From Glandiceps talaboti (lineage: Eukaryota; Hemichordata; Enteropneusta; Spengelidae): 64,000 bases of DNA. Position 1 is the stretch's first letter. Each line of letters opens with the position of its first letter. Location: NCBI RefSeq assembly GCF_964340395.1, contig NC_135557.1:25312563-25376562 (forward strand). Direction: 5' to 3'. Positions 13,040-26,900 of this stretch are shown here, piece after piece. The position numbers and the translations under genes were made by a program. The notes below the pieces were generated by a model, which was given only the letters and a program-made list of their open reading frames with translations, did no database searches and had not been told where the DNA came from.

Positions 13040-13331
13040 TAATAGACTATCACATAAAGTACTAAACGAAGTGATAACCCTCGGCGAAAGTGGAAATTCA
13101 AAATGGGCTAGGTCTATCAAGGGGATGATTTTCAATGCCTTTGACCAGGGAACATTGTGGAGTAATCCTTTGAGCATTTGCATTGGAAAATGTATAAGTG
13201 AAAGGGTACAATCTCTGAAAGGTGAATATTTTTGTGAATGGAAAAAAACTCCCAAGTTTTTAATGATAACCGTAGAAATCCAACGCAACGAAAGAAAATT
13301 AGGACGTATAGAACATTTAAACTCAACATGA
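13040..13331 (+). pseudogene. Possible decayed LINE ORF fragment
   Basis: An 86-codon plus frame contains SGNSKWARSIKGMIFNAF and a short basic tail ending at TGA. The SKW..SIK.......LW.NP pattern recalls a segment near the C-terminus of some invertebrate LINE ORF2 proteins. The opposite strand is also open (12917-13447), which is unremarkable. The call is tentative. It lies inside intron 1 of peptide gene A. Confidence 0.25.
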
Positions 13332-13724
13332 ATTTCGAACAACATCAAGCCATTTTGAAAAGTTCTCAACTCCGACATGTTTACACAACGTGTAGATGCT
13401 CCTATCATACGTAGGTATGTGAATATACCGGTAGAAGATTTCGACAAAATATACCGGTAGAAGATTTCGACAGAATATGCTGTATGTGTGACTCAATGAA
13501 GTAGAATCTGAAGTTCCTTTTTTGATCAGTTACTCTAGGTACAGTCAACAAAAACAGGGTTTCTTTTAAACGGTATTCCCTATTTATCCGGATTTTTATG
13601 GATGAGGATGATGAAACTAAGTCCATCACGATTTTATGGAGTACACTATTTTGAATATTTATTCTTATGTACACGTTCCAATACTTATTATTTCCGCTCA
13701 CTTTTTCAGAATAGCTGATTAAAT

Positions 13725-15304
<1,580 letters not shown>

Positions 15305-15583
15305 TGGATTTGGTTGATGACGACATTCCACATTGCATGATCGAACGAACTTTCACACTTTATTTTATAAGACAATGACTTGAGTAGAGATTCCTTCTAA
15401 GAACTCCTGTCTGCATACCAGGTGTCATCGAATTCCTGTCTGCATACCAGCTGTCTTCGAATTCCTTTCATCTAATGTCAATGACGTCATTTCTAGTTTG
15501 GTCTCTATCTGATTTTCTCTGCAATAAATAGTCAAATTAAACACTGCAAAGAAAACAAGTGTGGCGTAATCTTCTCTTATGCC

Positions 15584-15631
<48 letters not shown>

Positions 15632-15862
15632 ATGTATGTATGTATGTATGTATGTATGTATGTATGTATGTATGTATGTATGTATGTATGTATGTATGCA
15701 TGCATGCATGCATGCATGCATGTATGTATGCATGCATGCATGCATGCATGTATGTATGTATGTATGTATGTATGTATGTACGTACGTACGTACGTACGTA
15801 CGTACATTTGTATGTATGTATGTATGTATGTATGTATGTATGTATGTATGTATGTATGTAGG
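15584..15862. repeat. Composite TG, TATG, GCAT and CGTA microsatellite
   Basis: Blocks in order: (TG)n, (TATG)n, (GCAT)n at about 15697-15750, (TATG)n, (ACGT)n at about 15779-15805, (TATG)n. The GCAT and ACGT blocks are self-complementary. Confidence 0.95.
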
Positions 15863-16390
15863 AATGCATAAGTAACGTGTAAAACAGTCCTTCCGACGAG
15901 TTCAATCCGACGTTTCGATCGCGAACAGGCAGGCCATGAAAAACGGCAGCAGTCAATCTTTTGGCTGTGTATATGGCGCTAATCAATATGCTTACATCGT
16001 GCATGATATACTAATACACAAATAATAGACACTGTGTGCGTCAAGCCAAATCGAAGTATTATTTACTGAGGAAGTTATATATATTTCTTTGTGCATTGAA
16101 ACTATACAGTAAGTTTTGTGTCAGAAAGTACAGTAATGCGGATATGAATTACATTTCAAACTTGTAGATGCAAGTACATTGATATATGGAATACAAGAGT
16201 AAGCAATAAAAACAACTGAAACTATAAAACACTGCTTGACAATCTTGATGTGCTTTTGTCCGTTTATTGTGAAAGACTCTTTTCTCTCATGTTACCCTTT
16301 CCATAATCCCTTAGCAAGCCAATGTTCCTGTTCTTCTTCTACAAACTCAAATTGCATGCTTGATAGTTTATGTGTTTTTCTTTAATTAGA
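15863..16390. other. Downstream of gene A, no further gene seen
   Basis: Contains a second AATAAA near 16207 and otherwise AT-rich unique DNA. Confidence 0.5.
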
Positions 16391-16394
16391 TATA

Positions 16395-16546
16395 ATTCCC
16401 TAATATTTTACTACCGTAACGTTCAGCCAAGGATACTACAGGTGACCTAAGGGGCCTTGTCACTACCAGTCGATCGATAGACGATTAGTGACAAACCCTT
16501 AGGCCACGAGCATTTTCTGGTTTAATGAAGAAATATATTAGGGAAT
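16395..16546. mobile_element. 152-bp palindromic MITE-like element
   Basis: The ends are ATTCCCTAATAT (16395-16406) and its complement (16535-16546). The centre folds on itself: CCTAAGGGGCCTTGTCACTA pairs with TAGTGACAAACCCTTAGG around a GTCGATCGATAGAC loop. There is no coding capacity and the target duplication is unclear. Confidence 0.65.
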
Positions 16547-17539
16547 AATATAATTTTACCATTTCAAGCACAATTTATTGAATATTGTGAAAACTAATGG
16601 TGATTTCGAATGTTTTGACACACATTTCGAGCACCTCAAAATCTGTGACGTAGACACGGGTTAACGGTTGTCGTGATTTAAAACGACCAAGTATATGCTG
16701 TTCAAAGACAATAACTTGGCTGCTGTTTAGTATGATATTGTATGTAGTAAAAGAAGGGGGTATTATTGAGGTAGGCATAAATTCTAATTTCATTGAACAA
16801 TAATAGTGCAAAAAGAAATAAAGATTTTTTGGTTTCACCATTACAAATTGAAAAAATGAGTGAAAAACTCAATAACCAAAATTTGCATATTTTTTGGAAA
16901 CTATGATATACATAAATTCCATAAATATATAGTTCTCTTAAGTCATCCTTGGTCAGTTTGGACACCAGGGGTTATGTTACATAATACTTAAACCAAATTA
17001 ATTTCAAAGGGTTAAAAAAAATACTTATCAACAGACTTCAGAGATCTGACGTCATCGTCGACAATATCGGTAATTGAGTATGGCAAATTTTACAGCATTT
17101 AGGATTGACGTTGGCGTTTACAAAATTGAAAGTGTTACTTATAACACTGAGAGAATAATGATTTACGTACTATCATTTATTCGAGATCCCAAATCTGTTG
17201 ATTGGCATGAGATTAAATTCATCAGTAGCCAATCAGAAACTGGCTATGTCTTTCACAAACGTAATATATGCGCGCATGACTGTTTGCAGTTAGGTTTGAC
17301 CTATAGACAAGACAGCGCGGAAAGTGTAGCGGGCGGTATGCGGACAATTTGGAAGAGTTTGATAACGGAGTCTTGAACGATATTTTGAACTTTTACATAA
17401 ATAAAGGAAATTTTGGTAAAATAAGTCTTTGTTATGTATATATAAAGTTGTGAACTGAGAGCAATATAGAAAAATGAACCCAAAGGAATATGTCTATAAT
17501 TTTATAAAGTTTTATCCCCAGTCTTTTAGACGGCACAAT

Positions 17540-18025
17540 CAAGTATTAAAAATCGAACTTTCCCGGCAGTTGCCACAAATACAACGGTCACCTGTCTCCA
17601 CAAAGTGGTGAAAGTGCCAGCGGAAATTAATAATATGGAAATGATGCTAAAGATGGAGTTCTATCTGGATGGTGTATTTCTAAGGTGAACTTTCAAGTTT
17701 AAAGTTACTGTCGCTAATGAAGAGGTCAATCGCTTACACTGTGTCGTTACTGCTGGACCCACTTACGGCAAAAGCAAAAACTATAGTAGGGACAGAAGGG
17801 GCACAGCCCGGTCAATTTCAATTCGCAATCTGATGAACAATTACTAGAGGTCATCTGAGGGTCAGTGGTTAGGTAGACAATAGACTGAAAGTTCTGAACT
17901 GGAACCACAGGGGACAGCGAGAATGTAAGCCGGGCTTCGCGAAAACACGGAGCGTCGCAGTCACACGTCAACGAGTGGTTATCTCTATGGTCGATGAGGG
18001 CGCACAGTACAAGGTTATTCGAGTA
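17540..18025 (+). pseudogene. Broken TRIM-NHL gene copy (filamin end and NHL repeats)
   Basis: A plus-strand stretch still reads GTEGAQPGQFQFAI, then after a stop GHLRVSG, another stop, then [14 protein letters not shown] and [14 protein letters not shown], ending GAQYKVIRV. These are NHL-repeat landmarks (G.EG...[15 protein letters not shown]) in the order of the intact gene at 33984-36170 (GNEGSKAGEF, NRIQVLDWN). The part before 17780 resembles a decayed filamin-type Ig domain (FKFKVTVANEEVNRLHC). In-frame stops and the lack of RING and B-box parts mark it as a pseudogene. It ends abruptly at a (TA)n tract at 18032. Confidence 0.65.
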
Positions 18026-18028
18026 CGG

Positions 18029-18404
<376 letters not shown>

Positions 18405-19797
18405 TCTTGAGTTATGGAATGTAAACAAGACAACCGGCAGTATTAGGGAAGTACTAAAGTAGCTGATATCCTGTCGAGCTATAGTCATATGAGGTGATCA
18501 AATGTCGTGCATCGAGCACCAGAGGCACTGTTACCACCGACTTTTGTTTGGCGACCTTCTGAGCACTCTAGGCAAGGTATTGTTACAAGACGCGTACACA
18601 GAGACTACACTACTGAATAGGATATAAGACGTATTAAACTATTATTCTATCAGTGGTCTGAACAATTTTTTTAAAAATTTCTGTGTACATGTGTTTGTAA
18701 CTAATTATAAACGGATGGATATTAGTTAATAACACAGAACGTCAGACTGCAGTGCGCCTTCAAGTTTACTCCAGACAAATCAAATGGGTATAGATTTGGC
18801 ATGGCGACACTCATGCAGCACGCCCTCAAGTTTAAAACCGATAATTATTTTGTTTAATACACGCACGCAGTGCATACAGTGACATTCCTTTTCGTGTCCA
18901 ACGTGCAGTTTGGAAATATCCATATCATTTAGAAAAAATCGTAATTTTATTACACACTTTAAGAAATGTTTATTTTCAGGTATCAAACTTATAATTATAT
19001 TATAATGTTTCTAAAATGATTTTATAATATACTTCAAGTTCAAGTTAGCACTTTCATTTCAAACTTCGAGCCATTGTGATATTTAAGATCCATTCCTCGA
19101 TGAACTAAATCATACGTATAAATTTATAATTACTCTTAATTAACGTGGCTATGATATTAGAAATGATATTTACTCTCCCAATAGCTCTCTTGCCCTCAAT
19201 ACGAAATTTAGTAACTAATTTATTGATACCCAATTGAAACAAAATAAGACAAGCCAATATCATATGACAAGCCAATATCACGTAGCTAAAGGGAACAATA
19301 GTCTAAATTGTCTGTCATTACAAATATGAATTATGTGATGACATTCCACGCTTAATATGATACACCAATATCATCTCTGGTAATTATGACGTAACAATAA
19401 GTTAGCATGTATTTGAAGTGGATGTCATACTATTTATGAATAGATATGAATCAGTCAATTAACGAACGTATCACATTAAATAGAACCAACTATCCTAGGA
19501 AATTGTTATCGGAAATGATTCATTACAGTATGCCAATCTGTGACCCGAGTTGGCTTTTGACGACAATATGACTTTTTTATTTAACAACATTACGAGTGTA
19601 CATGTGGTCGTCATAGCAACTCATTTCTTCACACCTCTTCCAACGTCTCAGTTTAGTCTATTATAATAATAGCAGTAAGTGGATAAACGTTTTTTGCAAT
19701 ATTTTTTTAGAAAATACTTATAAACCAAACCAAATTATATTTAACCAAACGCAATATAAAGATTGTCAATAAATGGTACACATAAATTAATATCTCT
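18405..19797. other. Intergenic AT-rich DNA, no gene seen
   Basis: It holds only a short duplicated motif, GACAAGCCAATATCA, at about 19251 and 19267. Confidence 0.5.
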
Positions 19798-19799
19798 CT

Positions 19800-20268
19800 G
19801 TTAAAGTGCAAACACCGTGGTGTTAAAGTGAAAACACCGTGGTGTTAAAGTGCAAACACCGTGGTGTTAAAGTGAAAACACCGTGGTGTTAAAGTGCAAA
19901 CACCGTGGTGTTAAAGTGCAAACACCGTTGTGTTAAAGTGAAAACACCGTGGTGTTAAAGTGCAAACACCGTGGTGTTAAAGTGAAAACACCGTGGTGTT
20001 AAAGTGCAAACACCGTGGTGTTAAAGTGAAAACACCGTGGTGTTCAAGTGCAAACACCGTAGTTTTAAAGTGCAAACACCGTGGTGTTAAAGTGCAAACA
20101 CCGTGGTGTTAAAATGCAAACACCGTGGTGTTAAAGTGCAAACACCGTGGTGTTAAAGTGAAAACACCGTAGTTTTAAAGTGCAAATACCGTGTGTTAAA
20201 GTGAAAACACCGTGGTGTTCAAGTGCAAACACCGTGGTGTTCAAGTGCAAACACCGTGGTGTTAAAGA
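19800..20268. repeat. 22-bp minisatellite, about 21 copies
   Basis: The unit is GTTAAAGTGCAAACACCGTG plus GT, alternating with a GTGAAAACACC variant. CACCGTGGTG gives each unit a small hairpin. Confidence 0.9.
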
Positions 20269-22800
20269 AAAGCCGAGAGTATGGGTGTGGAAATGACGTC
20301 AACGTCGAACAACAAACTTTCTTCGTGTGGGAGTTTAGAAAGTACGTTATCAACTCATAATCCTATTGATATCACCTTCATATAGTTTTATGACGTCATA
20401 AATCTATCAATTATGTTTAATCTGGTTACCGGTAAAAATTATAATATTCAGTGAGGGAGAGAGAAAACAGTTGCGTCCAAAAATGTAACATTAATTTTCA
20501 TTTCACATTTTAGGCAATATCCATAGCCTGCAGGGCTGTAGACTATAGTAAGGGTTACAAGAACAGTACTTGAACAGTACATAAATATGAATTGATGTGG
20601 TGTCAGATATGATGTGATAATTTCATTTCATATTTCAAATTTCATTCACTACACTGTCAATCAATTACGGAACCATATTATATATAATTGGACCAAAATT
20701 ACAAATTATGAGGTGCAATAGTGTAGAGAGTCATGTTTCTTTTAAATAACAAATATGTCGCCCAAATTTACAGTGTAATAACTTAGATTCATAGTTTTGA
20801 GACTGCTAGGGGTAGGCTTGCGTTAACGTCGAAGTTGGCGGTGAGGTTGGGAGAGGGATGTAGATAGACAGACTAATATTTAATCTATATGTAAGTTCAC
20901 TATTGGTGTTTCATAAAGAAGTAAGAGATATTAGGTTCATGTGAACTGAAACTGTGTTACCTTTAAATTTAACTTTAACTTTTGTCACGTAAGAACAAAG
21001 GCGAAGAACAGGAATACAATTGAAAGTAATGGACAGGTCATTTAACCGGTAGCACATCCCCCTCCCCCGCAACTGCATCTCGTCTCTTCCCCCTCGTTTT
21101 CTGAACTACTTTCAATAATACCATGTTTTAAAATGCGTATATTGGATGAAATGTGTGGCGATATATTTAATACAAATTATACGGTAAAGAGGATAAAGGA
21201 AATTGGGACATCAATTTACATGAACTGTTTCCGGGCGGGGGCCGTTATTGAATTATTGTATAATTATTTTTTATTTTGAGAACTGATTGAGTTAACCAAC
21301 AAACAAACAAACAAACAAACAAACAAACAAGCGAACAAACAAGCGAACATCAATCCAGAAATAGTTGGGAATTGAAAGCAACAACTCTAACAATTTAATA
21401 CAATCAGTAAAAGTCATCTACGTCCAACGAAAATATGAAGTTGCGTTTCAGAACACTCCATAATGATAGATGCTGTGATTAATTTATTAAAAAGCACTGG
21501 TGGGTAGAAGTTAATGCATGAATGGAGAGACATGACAACGACATTACGGACACCCACGTAGAGAGGTCAGACGACGTTACGGACACCCACGTACAAAACT
21601 CACAAAACGTTACCGACATCCACATACTGGCAGCGAAACAGGAAATCCATAAGACTGTCAGGAAGTAGGTTATACATGGATATCTTACAAGACCCGTTCA
21701 CCCGTAGCATTACTAGACAGTGCTTACATAGAAACAACGAACACCGTCTGACCTTATACCGGGATCGAATATCCACATGACCGGGTAATGTTATTGTACT
21801 CACGTCGTCGCCGTCAGCTCAACCTTTCAAAGCTGAGGCTTCGTACGACAACGGCAACTGAGCATTTAGATTACCACGATAGACACAAATTCAAATTACG
21901 TACGACAAATTAAAATCTATAAGCTACTCAATGGACTTTGGTTTAATTGTACTCACAATATGGTCACGTGGTTTTTATGCTGACATTCATCATCTTTCAG
22001 TGTACAGTTTGGAGACTTCTAGTATTTACACCATAATGATAACACTACAATAGTTTACCTACAATTCTCTCGCGTGCACAAAAGTTGCTCCAATTCAGAC
22101 ACATCTCATCAGTTTACAGGATTTTTTTAAAAACAGTCTTGTCATTTTCAAACATTCGTTCTTTTGACATCAATGAGTTTCTGAATGTCCATTTTTATTG
22201 GTTCAAATATCAATGACTTTTTGTAAAAGGAGATAGAAAATTTTATACATTTTTCAACAGATTTTCTTGAAAGGCATGCAGGGAAACTAAGGAAAATATA
22301 GATATTCTAACATGTCGTTTTACTCTGAGTAGAAAGAATATAAGATATTTACGTGTTAGTATCTCTACAGACTAACTATTCAAGTTTGTGATTACTTTAA
22401 TAATATGTTTTGTTAATTTTTATCAACAATTTGAAACATTATTTCTTTTTATTGTACTTTTCTTGCATGTTAATCAAATGTATGATTTGAATAATAAGAC
22501 ACATTACTTATCTCGGAAGGTTATAAAATACATACAAATCAGAGAGAGTTGTGGTAAAATATTTTACAGTACAGTGGAGATAATATCCTCACAAAAAAAA
22601 GGCACCACTTTCATCCACTTGTGGAGTCTACCACATCGAAGGAGGTACGTGACAATACACTTAGTTTGTCTCTATCTTAAGGAGGTAAGTGATAATATCT
22701 TTAGTTCTATCTAAATAATCCCATAGTTCGGTTTCCATAGTAGTATGTAGACTAAATCTCGAAATGAGATCACATTGAAATGACTTCCGACAGCAGGGGA
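20269..22800. other. Intergenic DNA upstream of peptide gene B
   Basis: It contains an (AACA)n tract at about 21298-21347 and a threefold short repeat of the type ACGTTACGGACACCCACGTA around 21537-21625. No gene is supported. Confidence 0.5.
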
Positions 22801-22820
22801 TATAATTTGAAGGCTATGAT

Positions 22821-22855
22821 ATGCAAATGAGCAAGCTTGTCGCCCCCTATATAAT
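22821..22855 (+). promoter_or_regulatory. Octamer and TATA box of peptide gene B
   Basis: ATGCAAAT (22821-22828), the POU-domain octamer, precedes TATATAAT (22848-22855) by 19 bases. A start near 22880 (TTTTCAGATAC) would open a non-coding exon ending at a donor in ATAAG/GTAATG at 22931. Confidence 0.65.
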
Positions 22856-22879
22856 CCAGTATGCATTCGAACTATTTTC

Positions 22880-22931
22880 AGATACGTGTAGTTCAGTGAC
22901 AGACCATATACTGGGAATATTCATTTATAAG
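22880..22931 (+). other. Non-coding exon 1 of peptide gene B (predicted)
   Basis: Bounded by TATA spacing and by the donor AAG/GTAATG. Intron 1 is 22932-23786 and contains a composite microsatellite that ends about 60 bp before the next acceptor. Confidence 0.55.
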
Positions 22932-23389
22932 GTAATGTAAAAATGTCCTTGAAATTAGCAAATCCTTCTGTAGTATTACGACCTAAGTGGATACATGTAA
23001 ACGTAGCAATGCTTGATTCTACATTTGGTGAACGTTTAAGACGTAAGATGTGAGAAATCTCGAGAGAGTAACTTCATCGTTGTTAAACTTTCAAATACAC
23101 CAATTGCAAGTTGGACTTTCAATCGAGGAAATTCGGTATATTTTGCTATGTTCACATTTTCAATTTAGTTACATATAAAACTTTTATGTGACATTAGTAT
23201 GAAATTCACATTTTCAGTTTAGTTAAAGCTTCTATGTGACATTAGCCTGGAATTTTAAATTTGGTTTGGGTTTGACAAAATTTAAATATCCCCTTCCGCA
23301 AGGATCCCTGACTAATGTGAAATACAAAACTATGCATTGTTATAGACTGCTTTGCCGGATCAACTCTTATTTGAAAGTTATGGAGATAC

Positions 23390-23727
<338 letters not shown>

Positions 23728-23818
23728 CATGCATCATGATAAAACATTCATTAAATGTATTCTCTGTTACTGTATTTGTTCGTCAGAAAAGAGATAAGCA
23801 TCTCAGTGGTGAACAATA

Positions 23819-23966
23819 ATGGCATCAAGAAAAGTCTTACTTTCCTATTTTGTCGTCATGGTAATCGTCTTAACCTGTATTACTGGTACCTCAGCTATAC
23901 CAATCAACAAAGGAATTCGAAATTCAAAACAGTTTGAATTTCTCACGAAGAGTGGAAACCTTATTC
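23819..23966 (+). CDS. Gene B coding exon 2: signal peptide and propeptide
   Basis: The acceptor TTTGTTCGTCAG ends at 23786 and ATG is at 23819. The donor ATTC/GTAAGT starts at 23967. It carries 49 codons plus one base. Confidence 0.85.
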
Positions 23967-26900
23967 GTAAGTTTTTTATTATAACTTTATTGCAGGATAC
24001 ACTCCCATATACTATATACTATAAAACACAACATTTACATAGTACACAAGACAAACGTTAAAAAAAGCACTCTAAAAAATATAAAGATAAAAAAAAAATT
24101 TAAAAATACATTAAATTCATATATCTTGAAGTTATCTTCGAGCGTAAAAAACTTTTAATATCATCTCATCATGATACTGGTTTGTTTTAAAAGCGAATTT
24201 TAGCTGTAATTTGTTTGAAAGAGAAAGTATGGCTTATACAGAATAGTTCTGTTTCCCGGCTACAGTCCTACTGTTAGCACCATTTTATTATAAGGCTCAA
24301 TGCTAAACTTATATGAAGTAAATCATTGGGTAATATAACATGACATGTAATTATTCATATAAAAATATAACACAGACAACAGAATGTTAAGATCTGGTCC
24401 AATAATTCCTGATATATATTTGCAACTTTTGACAGGCGGAAGTTGTTACAAACAGGAAAGTAAACACCTGAATTTGATTAATAACACTTAGCACATCATG
24501 TTGGAAATACAGGGACATATATGGTTGGGTAAGAACAGTATGGCCTCTTTATATGTACATGATGAAATACAATAAAAATATATTCGTCTGTGAAAATGAG
24601 TTATTACGTAAAGAGGCCATAACCCTGTTCTTATTAAATGATGGAATGCAATATGTGTTTCTGTACTTCCAATTTGCTGCCAAGTGTTATTAATCCAGTC
24701 CATTTGTTTACTTTCCCTGTTCGTAACACGTAAATGCTTGCTTGTCACTGGTTCTATTAGTAATCAAATCACATACGTATCAAGTAGCGCGAGAATTGGA
24801 TCATGGCATAGTTTGTGTTAAAGGTGTGAGAAACAGGGTTTAAGAATGGGTCGCAATATTTAATACTCAATCACTCAATCACTCAATCAATCAATCAATC
24901 AATCAATCAAGGACTGGTTGAAATGATGATGAAAGAAACTCATCGAAATAGCATTTGATGGGAAGTGTGCCAATATGACATTGTGCGTCGTTTTCATGTT
25001 TTATAACACCTTCTATTGTAGCTTGCAAGGGAGACGATGGTATGCCTTGTATTTGTGATAGCAAGGGAACTCGGTATGCATGCACTCAATGGTAAGTATA
25101 CACTTTCAATCCATCGTCAGTTATTGTAAAATTCATGTGCAAATAACACTTTCCGTTTGTGAAATGCAAACTCCTTCAATCCCATAAAGACTTAATTCTT
25201 CAAAGTTCTTGTACCCTTCTTGGAGACAAAATACTGCAGAAAACAGATCACATTCACAACATTGAAAGATATGTACACTAACTAACACTGTAGAAAACAT
25301 AACCTTCACGTCATTGAAAATCACTTACACTGCTAACTAGCACTGTAGAAAACAGATCACCTTCGCACCATTGAAAGACATGTACACTGCTAACTAGCAC
25401 TGTAGAAAACAGATCACCTTCACACCATTGAAAGACATATACACTGCTAACTAGCACGGTAGAAAACAGATCACCTTAACACCATTGAATAGCATATACA
25501 CTGCTAACTAGCACTGTAGAAAACAGATCACCTTCGCACCATTGAAAGACATGTACACTGCTAACTAGCACTGTAGAAAACAGATCACCTTCACACCATT
25601 GAAAGACATATACACTGCTAACTAGCACTGTAGAAAACAGATCACCTTAACACCATTGAATAGCATATACACTGCTAACTAGCACTGTAGAAAACAGATC
25701 ACCTTCACACCATTGAATAGCATGTACACTGCTAACTAGCACTGTAGAAAACAGATCACCTTCGCACCATTGAAAAACATGTACACTGCTAACTAGCACT
25801 GTAGAAAACAGATCACCTTCACACCATTGAAAGACATATACACTGCTAACTAGCACTGTAGAAAACAGATCACCTTAACACCATTGAATAGCATATACAC
25901 TGCTAACTAGCACTGTAGAAAACAGATCACCTTCACACCATTGAATAGCATGTACACTGATAACTAGCACTGTAGAAAACAGATCACCTTAACACCACTG
26001 AAAGACATGTACACTGCTAACTAGCACTGTAGAAAACAGACCACCTTCACACACCATTGAAAGACATGTAGACTGCTAACTAGCACTGTAGAAAACAGAT
26101 CACCTTCACACCATTGAAAAACATGTAGACTGCTAACTAGCACTGTAGAAAACAGATCACCTTCACACCATTGAAAGACATGTACACTGCTAACTAGCAC
26201 TGTAGAAAACAGATCACCTTCACACCATTGAAAGACATGTACACTGCTAACTAGCACTGTAGAAAACAGATCACCTTCACACACCATTGAAAAACATGTA
26301 CACTGCTAACTAGCAATGTAGAAAACAGATCACCTTCACACCATTGAATAGCATATACACTGCTAACTAGCACTGCAGAAAACAGATCACCTTCACACAC
26401 CATTGAAAGACATGTACACAGCTAACTAGCACTGTAGAAAACAGATCACCTTCACACCATTGAAAAGCGTGTACACTGATAACTAGCACTGTAGAAAACA
26501 GATCACCTTAACACCACTGAAAGACATGTACACTGCTAACTAGCACTGTAGAAAACAGACCACCTTCACACACCATTGAAAGACATAGACTGCTAACTAG
26601 CACTGTAGAAAACAGATCACCTTCACACCATTGAAAGACATGTAGACTGCTAACTAGCACTGTAGAAAACAGATCACCTTCACACCATTGAAAGACATGT
26701 ACACTGCTAACTAGCACTGTAGAAAACAGATCACCTTCACACCATTGAAAGACATGTACACTGCTAACTAGCACTGTAGAAAACAGATCACCTTCACACA
26801 CCATTGAAAAACATGTACACTGCTAACTAGCACTGTAGAAAACAGATCACCTTCACACCATTGAATAGCATATACACTGCTAACTAGCACTGCAGAAAAC

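Noticed and set aside
12917-13447. 176-codon minus frame
   Set aside because: No domain, no splice context, and overlaps a plus-strand fragment that looks more like a decayed LINE piece.
17089-17376. Plus frame starting MANFTAFRIDVGVYK
   Set aside because: About 95 codons of ordinary composition with an ATG, but no recognised motif, splice support or promoter. It could be a chance frame next to the TRIM-NHL pseudogene.
19800-20268. CRISPR-like regular repeat
   Set aside because: Units are contiguous with no unique spacers, and the DNA is animal.
22388-22714. 108-codon plus frame with a hydrophobic start, a possible third peptide gene
   Set aside because: No cysteine core, no matching exon phases and no acceptor before the ATG.
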